Source of the DNA: Planctomycetota bacterium
Lineage (GTDB): Bacteria; Planctomycetota; UBA1135
Length of the DNA: 64,000 nt
Reading direction: 5' to 3'
Assembly (NCBI GenBank): GCA_021776795.1
Contig: JAJFFC010000028.1
Location: 62,001-126,000, forward strand
Both the position numbers and the translations under genes were made by a program. This document shows positions 42,774 to 51,361 of the stretch, piece after piece (the first letter of the stretch is position 1; each line of letters opens with the position of its first letter). The notes beneath the pieces were generated by a model. The model was not told where the DNA came from and made no database searches. It saw only the letters and a list, made by a program, of their open reading frames with translations.

Positions 42774-43657
42774 CCGAGCATGCTCCTGCGACGGAGGCCG
42801 CGCATCAGAATCATGAACGAGACAATGCCGATGCCGCTCATGACGGTGAACACCACACCCGGGTCGGCATAATCTTGCCGCTTGGGCAGTTCATCCATGA
42901 TGTAAGCGCAAACCACGAATACGTTGTGCAGCAGAGAGATGGACAGCATGTCGACGTTGTCGGTCATGTTGTACAAAATGCTGGCCATGGCGGAGCCGAA
43001 CAGAAAAATCACCACGAAGATGAGGTTGGTCCAGGTACCGGATTTCGTGAGCACACTGACGGCCTGGACAAACAGAGCCAGGACCACGGCAATGAAGGAC
43101 AGGGCTAAGGTTATGCCTAGGGGAACCTTGGCAATCTCTTGAAAATGCTCTGCTTCAGATGTGGCATAGTCGGCCAACCAAACCATGAGCATCGGTCCCA
43201 GTGTGGCGGCTAGCAGAAAGCCGACAAAAGCCAGGGTGCGGCCTAGAAGATAGCTTGCTGGAGTAATCGGCCGTGCGAAGTAGGCTTCGGTGGCATTGGT
43301 TTCCAAGTCCTTGGAAATCAGGTCATAGCCAAACAAAAGTGCCAAGGGCAGAAGCACCGGGTACACAAACATGTTGAGTAGCCACAAGTACACGCGGCCA
43401 TCCAACTTGATTTCGTCCTCGGCGCCGGCCATTTCACCAACGCGCTCGGTGAGTTCACGCCATGTCGGCACCACATCATTGAGCACATAGGCAAGCACGC
43501 AAAGGCCGAAACCCTGAATCAGGGAGATCCATGTGATGCGCCGCACCCAGCGCGAAGACCAACCGCGCTGCAAGGTTGCGGTGAGGAGTGGCCACCAGGC
43601 GGGGCGCTTGGAGCGAGGTCCGGTGTAGCGTTCGTATTCAGCAGCACGAAAGGCCAT
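42770..43657 (-). CDS. ABC-2 type exporter permease (system 1)
   Basis: 295 residues with a basic N-terminus and about six helices. LFGYDLISKDLETNATEAYF carries the E-x-x-x-x-T pattern often seen in ABC-2 permeases, where a helix meets the ATPase, followed by ARPITPASYLLGR. It lies between the two ATPase genes, overlapping system 2's ATPase by 4 bases and system 1's ATPase by 1. Confidence 0.85.
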   Translation of the reverse strand: MAFRAAEYERYTGPRSKRPAWWPLLTATLQRGWSSRWVRRITWISLIQGFGLCVLAYVLNDVVPTWRELTERVGEMAGAEDEIKLDGRVYLWLLNMFVYPVLLPLALLFGYDLISKDLETNATEAYFARPITPASYLLGRTLAFVGFLLAATLGPMLMVWLADYATSEAEHFQEIAKVPLGITLALSFIAVVLALFVQAVSVLTKSGTWTNLIFVVIFLFGSAMASILYNMTDNVDMLSISLLHNVFVVCAYIMDELPKRQDYADPGVVFTVMSGIGIVSFMILMRGLRRRSMLG

Positions 43658-44586
43658 TATTCTCCCTCCAGGACTTCGAGGAAGGCGTCTTCGAGAGAGC
43701 GCGCAGCGGGTCGGATACTGGTGATGACCATTTGATTGTTTTGCGCAAGTCGGAAGATTTCGTCGGGTTCGACCACGCGGTCTTCATGGTGCACCACGAA
43801 ACTGCGCCCGTCACCTTCCCTGGAGCAGGCAAATCCTGCTGCCTCGGCTGCGGCGTGAAAGGCGGCACCTTGGTCGTTGGCGATGGTCACCCGTCGCGCA
43901 CCGCGAGCGGCCGCGGTGAGGTCTGAGATGCTGCCGGAAAGACGCATCTTTCCACCTTCCATCACCCAAACTTCTTGGCACAGACGTTCGACGTCGTGCA
44001 ACAGGTGACTGGCAAGCACCAAATGCAGACCGTGATCTTTGGTGATGCGTTCAATCAAACCCAACATGCGCGCGCGGCTCTGCGGATCTAGGCCATTGGT
44101 GGGTTCATCCAGAAACAAGACCTCGGGATCATGCACCAAAGCGGCGGCAAGTTTGTAGCGTTGGCGCATGCCGGTCGAGAAGGTCGACACTTCGCGATAG
44201 CGCTCTTCGCCGAGGCCGACAAAATGCAGCACATCATGGGCACGCAGCATGGCGTCGTCTTTGGGGAAGCCACAGATCTCGGCAAGATGCGCAAGGCCAC
44301 GCACCGCGGAGAATCCACCAATGTAGGCGTCGCGCTCGGGCATGTAGCCGATGCGCCGACGCAACTCTGTGCCACTCTTGCGTGCATCGACTCCCAAGAC
44401 CTGGGCGGTTCCTGCCGTCGGCCGAACCAGGCCAAGAATCGAGCGCAGCATGGTCGACTTGCCGGCGCCGTTGGGGCCAAGCAGGCCGAGGCTGCCACCA
44501 GAAAAGATGGCGTCGACACCATGAAGGGCGGTGAACTTCCCGTAGCGCACCAATAGCCCGTCTAAGGCGATAATTGGCGCGCTCAT
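43657..44586 (-). CDS. ABC exporter ATPase (system 1)
   Basis: 309 residues. Walker A LGLLGPNGAGKSTMLRSILG, signature STFSTGMRQRYKLA, Walker B VLFLDEPTNGLDP, H-loop ASHLLHDVE. The C-terminal 90 residues resemble those of the DrrA/CcmA class. It precedes its permease in the operon and overlaps the parvulin-like gene by ATGA. Confidence 0.95.
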   Translation of the reverse strand: MSAPIIALDGLLVRYGKFTALHGVDAIFSGGSLGLLGPNGAGKSTMLRSILGLVRPTAGTAQVLGVDARKSGTELRRRIGYMPERDAYIGGFSAVRGLAHLAEICGFPKDDAMLRAHDVLHFVGLGEERYREVSTFSTGMRQRYKLAAALVHDPEVLFLDEPTNGLDPQSRARMLGLIERITKDHGLHLVLASHLLHDVERLCQEVWVMEGGKMRLSGSISDLTAAARGARRVTIANDQGAAFHAAAEAAGFACSREGDGRSFVVHHEDRVVEPDEIFRLAQNNQMVITSIRPAARSLEDAFLEVLEGE

Positions 44587-45599
44587 TTGGTGCGTACCGG
44601 CAACTGAATGCCGCGACTGACGCCAGCAGCAAGCCGGTCAAGTTCCTGGTAAATCATGTAGGTGCGCAGTGAGCGCTCGACGCGGTCTTTCACTCGGTTC
44701 ATCTCCACCACGCCCACGCTGGTGATCTTCTCCATGCGCGCAAGATACACCCAGCGCGAGCCCATGATGGGGCCACGCATGACGGCGCCGGGTGGGGCGG
44801 TGACCCCAAGATCCAAAAACAGCTGGCGCAAAAATTCTTCATCGAATCGATGATCGGTGCGCGTGACATAACCGACGCGCCCTTGTTGGCGTTTGCTGAT
44901 GCGATCCTGAGAATGCTTTTCGACCGCCTCTTCCCAGGTAATCTTTCCGGTTTGGATTTCCTTGGCGGCTTCATCCAAGATGAGGTAACGGGCGTGGCGC
45001 TCGGTTTCTCCCAACGCGCGCCCCGTTTCGTCATCAAACAACGGCAAGCGGATCCAGCTCAGCTTGACCCGGCCGAAGAACTCCGGAATGGAACGATTGA
45101 AATGCTTGCGCACTTCGGGCGCAGCAAGCACATCGGGCTGTTCGCCAATCATTTTGGCGCGCACCAAGATTTCTAAGCCGCCAATCGCTAACGCAGCATT
45201 GGCCGGCGCATCGATGCCACGATTTTTGGCCCAGGCCACGGCTTCGGCGTGGAGTGCCTCTTGCGTCACCTCGGGAACTTGCACCGCTTCCAACAAGAGC
45301 AAGTTCGAATACCAGCGCACCTGGTCATAGAAGCGCGGCGAATCCAAATAGACCTGGAGGTACTCCAGGCTGCCCGTCAGCGCCGGTTCGAGATTGGGGT
45401 CGAGCGGGTAGAGGCGGGCGAGGACATCGGAAACGCGATATGTTTGACCCTCTTGCTGTAACACAGGGGCCTTCAATAAATCCTGTCGGCTGGCGCGCGC
45501 GCTAGCTGCAGCAACCGCCTCTGGGGCAGGCTCTTGCGCAGGAAGCAGGGCGCTCAGACTGAGCAGGGAGAAGAAAAAGCTAAGTTGGCGAAGGGTCAT
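44583..45599 (-). CDS. exported parvulin-like (PpiC/SurA type) protein
   Basis: 338 residues with a signal peptide (MTLRQLSFFFSLLSLSALLP, then AQE). Residues 170-310 look like a peptidyl-prolyl isomerase of the parvulin class: EEAVEKHSQDRISKRQQGRV followed by a basic/phe-rich stretch, DEEFLRQLFLDLG, and GPIMGSRWVYLARM, paralleling the usual S-x-D-x-S-x-x-x-G-G-x-L-G and G-x-H-x-x-x-L patterns but diverged. It is the first gene of the operon with two ABC exporters, suggesting a folding helper for something outside the membrane. TAGGAT lies 27 bases upstream of the ATG. Confidence 0.6.
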   Translation of the reverse strand: MTLRQLSFFFSLLSLSALLPAQEPAPEAVAAASARASRQDLLKAPVLQQEGQTYRVSDVLARLYPLDPNLEPALTGSLEYLQVYLDSPRFYDQVRWYSNLLLLEAVQVPEVTQEALHAEAVAWAKNRGIDAPANAALAIGGLEILVRAKMIGEQPDVLAAPEVRKHFNRSIPEFFGRVKLSWIRLPLFDDETGRALGETERHARYLILDEAAKEIQTGKITWEEAVEKHSQDRISKRQQGRVGYVTRTDHRFDEEFLRQLFLDLGVTAPPGAVMRGPIMGSRWVYLARMEKITSVGVVEMNRVKDRVERSLRTYMIYQELDRLAAGVSRGIQLPVRTK

Positions 45600-45643
45600 G
45601 GATGGACAGAGGACCTGTAGGTCGTCATCCTAGCCGAATCGAG

Positions 45644-46825
45644 ATGGTTACGAAGCGCCTTCCCCTGATGGATTGCCTGAGCCGCTGGCAAGAATTGCCT
45701 TCGCGCGAGGCTCATGGCTTCTTTGCCCCGGGGCGAGCCAACCTTTTGGGTGCGCATATGGATTACAACGGCGGCGCGGTGATGCCGGTGGCGCTATCCA
45801 AGGGCACCTACGCGGTGGCTGGGCTCAGAGACGATGGCCTCTTGCATCTGGAGTCCGCGCAGTTCCCTGGGGAAGTCTTGGAGCTGCCTCTGAGCGAGCT
45901 GCGTCCGCAGCGCGAGCCGGGCGCATGGTCGGCCTATGTCGAGGGCGGCTTGTGGACCGCCATGGAGCGGTGGGGGCCCTTGCCTGGCCTCGATCTCATC
46001 TTGCATGCGGATTTACCCATGGCGAAGGGCCTGTCGAGTTCGGCCAGCGTGGAATGCTTGGCGGTACAGGTGGTGGCGCGCTTGCTTGGCTTGGATCCCG
46101 ATACTGACCTCATGATTCACCTCGCTCATGCCGCGGAGACCAAATATGTCGGCGTGCGTTGCGGCATCTTGGACCAAACCGCCATTTTCCTGGGTCGCGC
46201 CGATACCGTCTTGCATTTCGACTGCCTGGAGTTAACCCGCGAGCATGTGCCGCTGGATCGGCGCGAGGCGCGGATAGCAATTATGGACACCGGAGTGGCG
46301 CGCGAGCTGGCATCTTCCGCCTTCAATCAGCGCGTTTCGGAATGCACCCGTGCCTTAGTGCTTCTGCAAGAACATCTACCAGGGATTACCTGCCTGCGCG
46401 ATGTCACTCTCGAAGACCTCGAACGCCTCGAACGGTTCTTGCCACCGGTATTGCAAAACCGCGCGCGCCACGTGGTCGAGGAGTTCGCGCGCACCGACTT
46501 TGGCGCCGACGCCTTGCGCTTAGGCAATGTCGCTGATTTCGGCGCCTGCATGACCAGGGCCCATGAATCCTTGCGCAATCTGTTTGAGGTCAGCACTCCG
46601 GAGCTAGACGCACTTGTGCAAGCGGCTACCGAAGTCGACGGCTGCTATGGCGGACGCCTCACCGGCGCTGGCTTTGGCGGTTGCGTGGCCGCAATCGTGC
46701 ACCCTGAGGCCGCCACCGCCTTCGAGCAACATGTGATCGCCCAATACGCCGAAGCCACGGGGCGGCAAACCGAGGTGCAGTGGTTTGATCCCGCCGGCGG
46801 TCCACGCGAGTTAGAGCTGCCCTAG
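45644..46825 (+). CDS. galactokinase-like GHMP sugar kinase
   Basis: 393 residues. All three GHMP motifs are present: PGRANLLGAHMDYNGG, LPMAKGLSSSASVE (ATP loop) and GGRLTGAGFGGC. The catalytic Asp sits in CGILDQ near residue 178. The galactokinase signature normally reads G-E-H-T-D-Y; here it is G-A-H-M-D-Y, so the Glu that contacts the sugar O6 is Ala37. That may mean a sugar other than galactose. Starts at 45602, 45644 and 45668 are all in frame; 45644 leaves room for the divergent promoter. No Leloir partner gene is nearby. Confidence 0.85.
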   Translation: MVTKRLPLMDCLSRWQELPSREAHGFFAPGRANLLGAHMDYNGGAVMPVALSKGTYAVAGLRDDGLLHLESAQFPGEVLELPLSELRPQREPGAWSAYVEGGLWTAMERWGPLPGLDLILHADLPMAKGLSSSASVECLAVQVVARLLGLDPDTDLMIHLAHAAETKYVGVRCGILDQTAIFLGRADTVLHFDCLELTREHVPLDRREARIAIMDTGVARELASSAFNQRVSECTRALVLLQEHLPGITCLRDVTLEDLERLERFLPPVLQNRARHVVEEFARTDFGADALRLGNVADFGACMTRAHESLRNLFEVSTPELDALVQAATEVDGCYGGRLTGAGFGGCVAAIVHPEAATAFEQHVIAQYAEATGRQTEVQWFDPAGGPRELELP

Positions 46826-46837
46826 AACGCTGCGCCG

Positions 46838-47983
46838 CTAAGGGCTCTCTGCACGCAAGGGCAGAAGGAACACGCGCGGGGCATTGGCGCGGTCGGTAAT
46901 CAGCGCCCACAGCGGTCCGTCGGCTTCCAGTTTCTGCTGTTTGGCAACAGCTTGCAGACGTTGAAGAGCGTCTTCATCGGAAAGCGCCGCGGTGGTGGTC
47001 CAGCGTAGCCATGAAGTGGCGCTTTTCTGACGGGTGGGAAAGCTGGTGCCATCGGGGGCATCGGCAAGCAAGAGTCGTTGCTCTGCTTGCAAAAAGAATC
47101 GCTCTTCGCCGATGCGCCACCATGCGCCACGCGGGGCATCTTCGCCAAAGGTGCTGGCGTCGTCTTCAGTGAGATAAGCCAGGGTGCCTTCGAGCAAAGA
47201 CAAATCTCCAAAATTTCCGCCGCTGAGTTGGCTACCTGTGGCATTGTCCTGGGTGAGGACGGCATCTTCGGGCATGGGCGGCAGGAAGGCGGAATCTAGG
47301 AAGAATGCTTGTTCGCCAATTGAAGTGAGACGCTCTTCGCGACTGTCCTTGTCGTTGGGCCATAGCCAGTGATGCGGGTACACCGAGGTGCTCGTGGGCG
47401 CTGGTCGCCAATCCGAAAGAGTGCAAGTGGCCTTGCCGAAGCTAGCGCGATGGGGCAGCAAGCCTTGGTCCAGCTCAAGCCGGAAGACCGTCTCGCCAAA
47501 GCTTCTCTCTAAGAAGTAAAGTCCTGCCGCATTTGCTTCGGCTGTGGCCAAAGTGCTTTCCCAGCCCCATGGGAATCGCAGAACTTCCCATCGGATCCGA
47601 CATTCTTCTGCCAATACTTCAGGTGGGTTTTCTCGAAACTCTCCACCATTGACGCTGACCCAGCTTTGCTTGGCATCGGCAAGAAGAAAGAGATTCGTGC
47701 GCCCATTTTTGCTGAGAGAAAAGCGCAGTTGCTCGGCGCCACCGAGCCACATTTCGGCATCTTGCTCGATGGTTTTGCCGCCTTGATCGGCACCGCCTTC
47801 CAGATGGAAGAGCAGTTCGCCACGGACAAAGAAGGACCCAGCGAGCCCCGAAGCCGGAGGAGACTGTGCAAAGCCGCGAACCTCCGCGCATTGCGCCAAA
47901 AGCGATGGCGTTTCCTTTAGCGGGGGTTCGCTTTGGCCGCAAGCAGCCAACAAGCACAATAGGCACAGGAAGCGGGCACTCAC
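46838..47983 (-). CDS. lipoprotein of unknown function
   Basis: 381 residues from GTG 47983, which overlaps the aminotransferase stop as GTGA. The signal RFLCLLCLLAACGQSE has a clear lipobox (LAAC). The mature part contains FHLEGGADQGG, WVSVNGGEFRENPPEVLAEE and a long Trp-rich C-terminal half; repeated beta-strand-like stretches resemble outer-membrane lipoprotein carrier folds, but I do not recognise the family. The open frame reaches 48181, an extension that is only the shadow of the aminotransferase gene. Confidence 0.75.
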   Translation of the reverse strand: MSARFLCLLCLLAACGQSEPPLKETPSLLAQCAEVRGFAQSPPASGLAGSFFVRGELLFHLEGGADQGGKTIEQDAEMWLGGAEQLRFSLSKNGRTNLFLLADAKQSWVSVNGGEFRENPPEVLAEECRIRWEVLRFPWGWESTLATAEANAAGLYFLERSFGETVFRLELDQGLLPHRASFGKATCTLSDWRPAPTSTSVYPHHWLWPNDKDSREERLTSIGEQAFFLDSAFLPPMPEDAVLTQDNATGSQLSGGNFGDLSLLEGTLAYLTEDDASTFGEDAPRGAWWRIGEERFFLQAEQRLLLADAPDGTSFPTRQKSATSWLRWTTTAALSDEDALQRLQAVAKQQKLEADGPLWALITDRANAPRVFLLPLRAESP

Positions 47984-49158
47984 CCTTGTTTGGCCACCCA
48001 GGCGCGAAGTTGCTCCACGGCGGCATGCAAGGTCTCTCGCTTCTTGGCGTAGCAGAAGCGAATGAGGTGACGTCCGTCGGCGGGGTCTTGGTAGAAGGAG
48101 GAGCCAGGCACAGTGGCGACACCAGCTTCTCGAATCAGGCGCATGGCAAAGTCGGTATCGCTTTCCTCGCGCGACTTCCATTTGCTGATGTCTGCCATGA
48201 TGTAGTACGCACCTTCGGGTTCGTCACAGCCAAAGCCACATTCTTGCAGGCCGGCAAACATGATTTGGCGTCGCTCGCGGTAGTCAGCCAGCATGTCTTG
48301 GTAGTACTCGCTCGGCCACAGCAAGGCTTCGGCCACGGCTTCTTGCAGTGGCGCGGGGGCGCCCACAGTTAGGAAATCATGCACCTTGCGAATGCCGCCA
48401 GTCAGCGAGGGCGGACTGATGATCCAGCCGACGCGCCAACCGGTCACACTAAAGGTTTTGGAGGCGCCGCTAATCACAATGGTGCGCTCGGCCATGCCCG
48501 GTTCGCGCAGAGGACACCAATGCTCCTCTTCGTACAAGATCTCTTCGTAAATTTCGTCGGTGATGAGGAGTAGATTGCGCTCCATCACAAAGGCGCACAG
48601 TTCTCGAAGTTCTTCGCGCGAGAACACACGGCCAGTGGGGTTGTGCGGCGTGTTGAGCACCACGGCTTTCGTGCGCGGTCCGCTGGCGCGTTTCATCGCG
48701 TCGATGTCAAGCCGGAACCCGGGACCAAGCGGCACGAACAAAGGAACGGCGCCACTCAAAATGCCATCCGGACCGTAGTTCTCGTAGAAGGGCTCGAGAA
48801 TGAGCACTTCGTCGCCCTCATTCAAGACGCCCATCATGGCCGACATCATGGCTTCGGTGGCGCCGCAGCACACGGTGACTTGTTGGTCGGGGTCGATCAT
48901 GACCCCCCGGCGCATTTGCATGTAGTGGCCAATCGCAGCACGCAAGGAATCGCTGCCCCAAGTGACCGCGTATTGATTGACATCGGCGCGAATCGCGCGA
49001 ACCGCGGCCTCTTTGAGCTCTGTGGGGGCAGCGAAATCGGGAAAGCCCTGTGCCAAGTTGATGGCACCATGCTCTCGTGCCACGCGTGTCATTTCGCGGA
49101 TGACCGACTCCGTAAAGCGACTTGCTTTTTCGGACTCGTGAAAGGGGCCAGATGCCAT
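47980..49158 (-). CDS. PLP-dependent class I/II aminotransferase
   Basis: 392 residues, fold type I. INLAQGFPDFAAP near residue 35, NTPHNPTGRVFS (near 178) and SGASKTFSVTGWRVGW with the PLP lysine (near 240) are diagnostic. The start and the QGFPDF motif are closest to the kynurenine/glutamine transaminase and methionine aminotransferase branch (YbdL/KAT-like), though substrate cannot be fixed. It lies between a HEAT lipoprotein gene (9 bases upstream) and the lipoprotein gene. Confidence 0.92.
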   Translation of the reverse strand: MASGPFHESEKASRFTESVIREMTRVAREHGAINLAQGFPDFAAPTELKEAAVRAIRADVNQYAVTWGSDSLRAAIGHYMQMRRGVMIDPDQQVTVCCGATEAMMSAMMGVLNEGDEVLILEPFYENYGPDGILSGAVPLFVPLGPGFRLDIDAMKRASGPRTKAVVLNTPHNPTGRVFSREELRELCAFVMERNLLLITDEIYEEILYEEEHWCPLREPGMAERTIVISGASKTFSVTGWRVGWIISPPSLTGGIRKVHDFLTVGAPAPLQEAVAEALLWPSEYYQDMLADYRERRQIMFAGLQECGFGCDEPEGAYYIMADISKWKSREESDTDFAMRLIREAGVATVPGSSFYQDPADGRHLIRFCYAKKRETLHAAVEQLRAWVAKQG

Positions 49159-49167
49159 GGCGAAAAC

Positions 49168-50130
49168 TTAGCGTCGCGGCATGACCGAACGCCAGCTTGC
49201 GGCATCGGGACCGAGGTCCTTGCCGTGAATCCGGGTCAGAGCAGCGCGCGCAGCTCCTGCGGTATAGGTGTCTGGATCATTCAGGCTCGCCACCAAGGCG
49301 GGCGTACTGGCTTGCGCGCCAATCTGCCCTAAAGCATATGCGGCTGCGGTGCGCACACTGGGCGCCGGGTCAGCGGCAAGGTGATCGCTGATTGCGGGAA
49401 GGGCTTGATTGGCGCGCACCAACCCCAGGCCAAGCAAAACTTGTGCACGCACGGCAGCGTCTTCATCACTGACCAAGCCGAGCAAGGCTGAACTCAATGC
49501 GCCATCTGGGTCGGTGCCCACTTTGGCGGCCAACTGGAACATGGCGAAGGCAGCATTGCGCACCACCGCACGTTCCTGCGGCATGTTGCGTACGGCTTCG
49601 GCCAAGGGCGCAATCGCGGTGTCTTCCGCGGACAGCACGCCGACGGCAAGCAATGCTTTGCTCACCACTTCTGGATCCCCAGACGAAACATTGTTCAACA
49701 GCAAAGGCAAGACGGCGGGGTCGCCAGCAAAGCCAAGCGCTGCAGAGGCAATGCCGCGATTGCGTGGTGCGCCACTGATGGCTTGGCCTTCGAGCAACTG
49801 TCGATGCTCGGCAACTTTGGCGCCAATCGCATAGGCGGCGTAGTTCACCGTTTCTTGGTTGGCTGCATCACGCGGCAAGGACATCGCTTCGGTCCAAGAC
49901 TTCAGAGCAATATCCAAGTCCACCATGATTTGGCCGACGCGCGCCGATTCACTCATCGGTGCTGCTTGGATCGGTGTGTTCACCGAAGTGCGGCCTTGGT
50001 TTGCGGCATTTTGTTCGAGACCTTCGAAGCCAGGCAATGCTGGTCCGGGAGGGGCCGGACTGGACGAACAGGCGGGGAGCGCGCAGAGGGCGGCAAGACC
50101 GAGGAGCGAGGCGAGGCGGGATGCGTTCAC
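49168..50130 (-). CDS. HEAT-repeat lipoprotein
   Basis: About 320 residues from GTG 50130. The signal ASRLASLLGLAALCALPACS ends in a lipobox (LPAC). The mature chain contains four to five HEAT/PBS-lyase-type repeats (for example DPAVLPLLLNNVSSGDPEVV and APSVRTAAAYALGQIG), a protein-interaction scaffold. GTG 50142 is also possible; the TATAGT 10 bases before 50130 supports the shorter form. Function unknown; first gene of an operon with the aminotransferase and lipoprotein genes. Confidence 0.75.
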   Translation of the reverse strand: MNASRLASLLGLAALCALPACSSSPAPPGPALPGFEGLEQNAANQGRTSVNTPIQAAPMSESARVGQIMVDLDIALKSWTEAMSLPRDAANQETVNYAAYAIGAKVAEHRQLLEGQAISGAPRNRGIASAALGFAGDPAVLPLLLNNVSSGDPEVVSKALLAVGVLSAEDTAIAPLAEAVRNMPQERAVVRNAAFAMFQLAAKVGTDPDGALSSALLGLVSDEDAAVRAQVLLGLGLVRANQALPAISDHLAADPAPSVRTAAAYALGQIGAQASTPALVASLNDPDTYTAGAARAALTRIHGKDLGPDAASWRSVMPRR

Positions 50131-50140
50131 GGTGGCGTAC

Positions 50141-50146
50141 ACTATA
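50141..50146 (-). promoter_or_regulatory. TATAGT promoter element for the HEAT lipoprotein operon
   Basis: TATAGT ends 10 bases before GTG 50130. The core CTATAG is palindromic, so it could also serve the divergent leucine dehydrogenase gene as TATAGA, with a leader of about 35 bases. Confidence 0.5.
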
Positions 50147-50191
50147 GACCTCCGCTTGGGACTCCCGAGCTGGCCCACATCTTCCCCCAAA

Positions 50192-51223
50192 GTGGAACTT
50201 CTCCAAGCGATGGCCCGAGAAGGGCATGACCGCGTGATTGCGGTCCAAGACCAAGCCTCCGGCCTACGCGCCTGGATTGCGTTGCACCATCTTGGTTCCG
50301 GCCCAGCCTATGGGGGCATTCGCGTATGGAGTTACCGCACCGAGGCCGATGCCCTGCATGACGCCCTGCGCCTTTCGCGCGCCATGACCTATAAGTGCGT
50401 GCTGGCAGGGGTGCCCGGCGGTGGCGGCAAGACCGTAGTCATCGCCGATTCCCTGGTCGATCGCGAAGCGGCGATGGAAGCTTTGGGGCGTGAGATTGAA
50501 GCGCTCGGAGGGGCTTATCGCACCGGACCCGACGCCGGCTTCACTGCGGAAGACAGCACCGCGTTGATGCGCGAAACCAGCCATAGCGCACATTTCTATA
50601 GCGGTGGGCGATTGCGCTCCGCCGGCGAAGCTACCGCCGAAGGCGCGGCGCATGGAATTCTCGCAGCCTTGCGTTCCTTGGGCAACGATTCCTTCGCTGG
50701 CACCACCGTGGCGATTCAAGGATTGGGTTCGGTGGGTTCAGCGCTCGCGCGCCGCTGCCTTGCTGCGGGCGCGAAAGTCTTCGGCGCCGATCCCGATCGC
50801 GATGCAGCCGCTCGCGCCAAACAAGATGGCGTCGAGCTAGTGTCCCCCGAACGCTTACTCGAAGTTCCCTGCGATGTTCTGGCCCCTTGCGCCTTAGGCG
50901 GCACGATTCACGACCTATCGATTAGTCGTTTGCAAACGCGCATTGTGGCGGCAGTTGCCAACAACACTTTGGGACATCGTGCCCAAGGGGCCTTGCTGCA
51001 AGAGCGCGGCATTTTGTTCTTGCCGGACATCGTCTTGAATGCAGGTGCCTTGATTGAAGGCAGCGGTTTCGCACGCGAAGGGCGCACCGACTTTGGTCCT
51101 GAATTGGCGGTCATCGGCACCACCATGGAAGAAGTGTTGCGCCGCTCTCAGGAAAGCGGGGAGGCCACTTTAGAAGTGGCGCTGCTCATGGCGCAAGAGC
51201 GTTTCGACGCTCGTCAGGCATAA
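50192..51223 (+). CDS. leucine dehydrogenase (Glu/Leu/Phe/Val dehydrogenase family)
   Basis: 343 residues from GTG 50192. NAD-dependent oxidative deaminase of branched-chain amino acids. The N-terminus VELLQAMAREGHDRV aligns with the usual start of leucine dehydrogenases. Substrate and catalytic lysines are in AMTYKCVLAG (K68) and GGGGKTVVIADS (K80), the NAD fold is IQGLGSVGSALARR, and the ADPDRDAA Asp favours NAD over NADP. The frame is open upstream to 49859, but that part overlaps the HEAT gene. Valine or phenylalanine dehydrogenase are alternatives. Confidence 0.88.
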   Translation: MELLQAMAREGHDRVIAVQDQASGLRAWIALHHLGSGPAYGGIRVWSYRTEADALHDALRLSRAMTYKCVLAGVPGGGGKTVVIADSLVDREAAMEALGREIEALGGAYRTGPDAGFTAEDSTALMRETSHSAHFYSGGRLRSAGEATAEGAAHGILAALRSLGNDSFAGTTVAIQGLGSVGSALARRCLAAGAKVFGADPDRDAAARAKQDGVELVSPERLLEVPCDVLAPCALGGTIHDLSISRLQTRIVAAVANNTLGHRAQGALLQERGILFLPDIVLNAGALIEGSGFAREGRTDFGPELAVIGTTMEEVLRRSQESGEATLEVALLMAQERFDARQA

Positions 51224-51261
51224 AGCCGTTCCTTAGCCTCAGCCACCAGCGCTCAGGGGGA

Positions 51262-51276
51262 TGGACCTATGGTCCA
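51262..51276. repeat. small inverted repeat TGGACC-tat-GGTCCA
   Basis: 6-base perfect arms in the 138-base gap between the convergent leucine dehydrogenase and HEAT genes. No partner signal is seen; possibly part of a termination region. Confidence 0.35.
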
Positions 51277-51316
51277 AGGGGGGCCGCCGGTGGGTGAGTC
51301 TAGCTAAGAAACACCC

Positions 51317-51336
51317 CCTGCCGCCGGAGCGGCAGG
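51317..51336. terminator. strong hairpin between convergent genes
   Basis: CCTGCCGC and GCGGCAGG pair perfectly around a CGGA tetraloop, about 95 bases after the leucine dehydrogenase stop and 26 bases from the stop of the minus-strand HEAT gene. There is no long T-run, so it is probably a stem-dependent bidirectional terminator. Confidence 0.5.
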
Positions 51337-51361
51337 AGGCTGGAACATTCATTTTGCTTAG

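Noticed and set aside
48643..49332. 229-residue plus-strand frame
   Set aside because: Opposite the aminotransferase gene with its PLP motifs; no family recognised.
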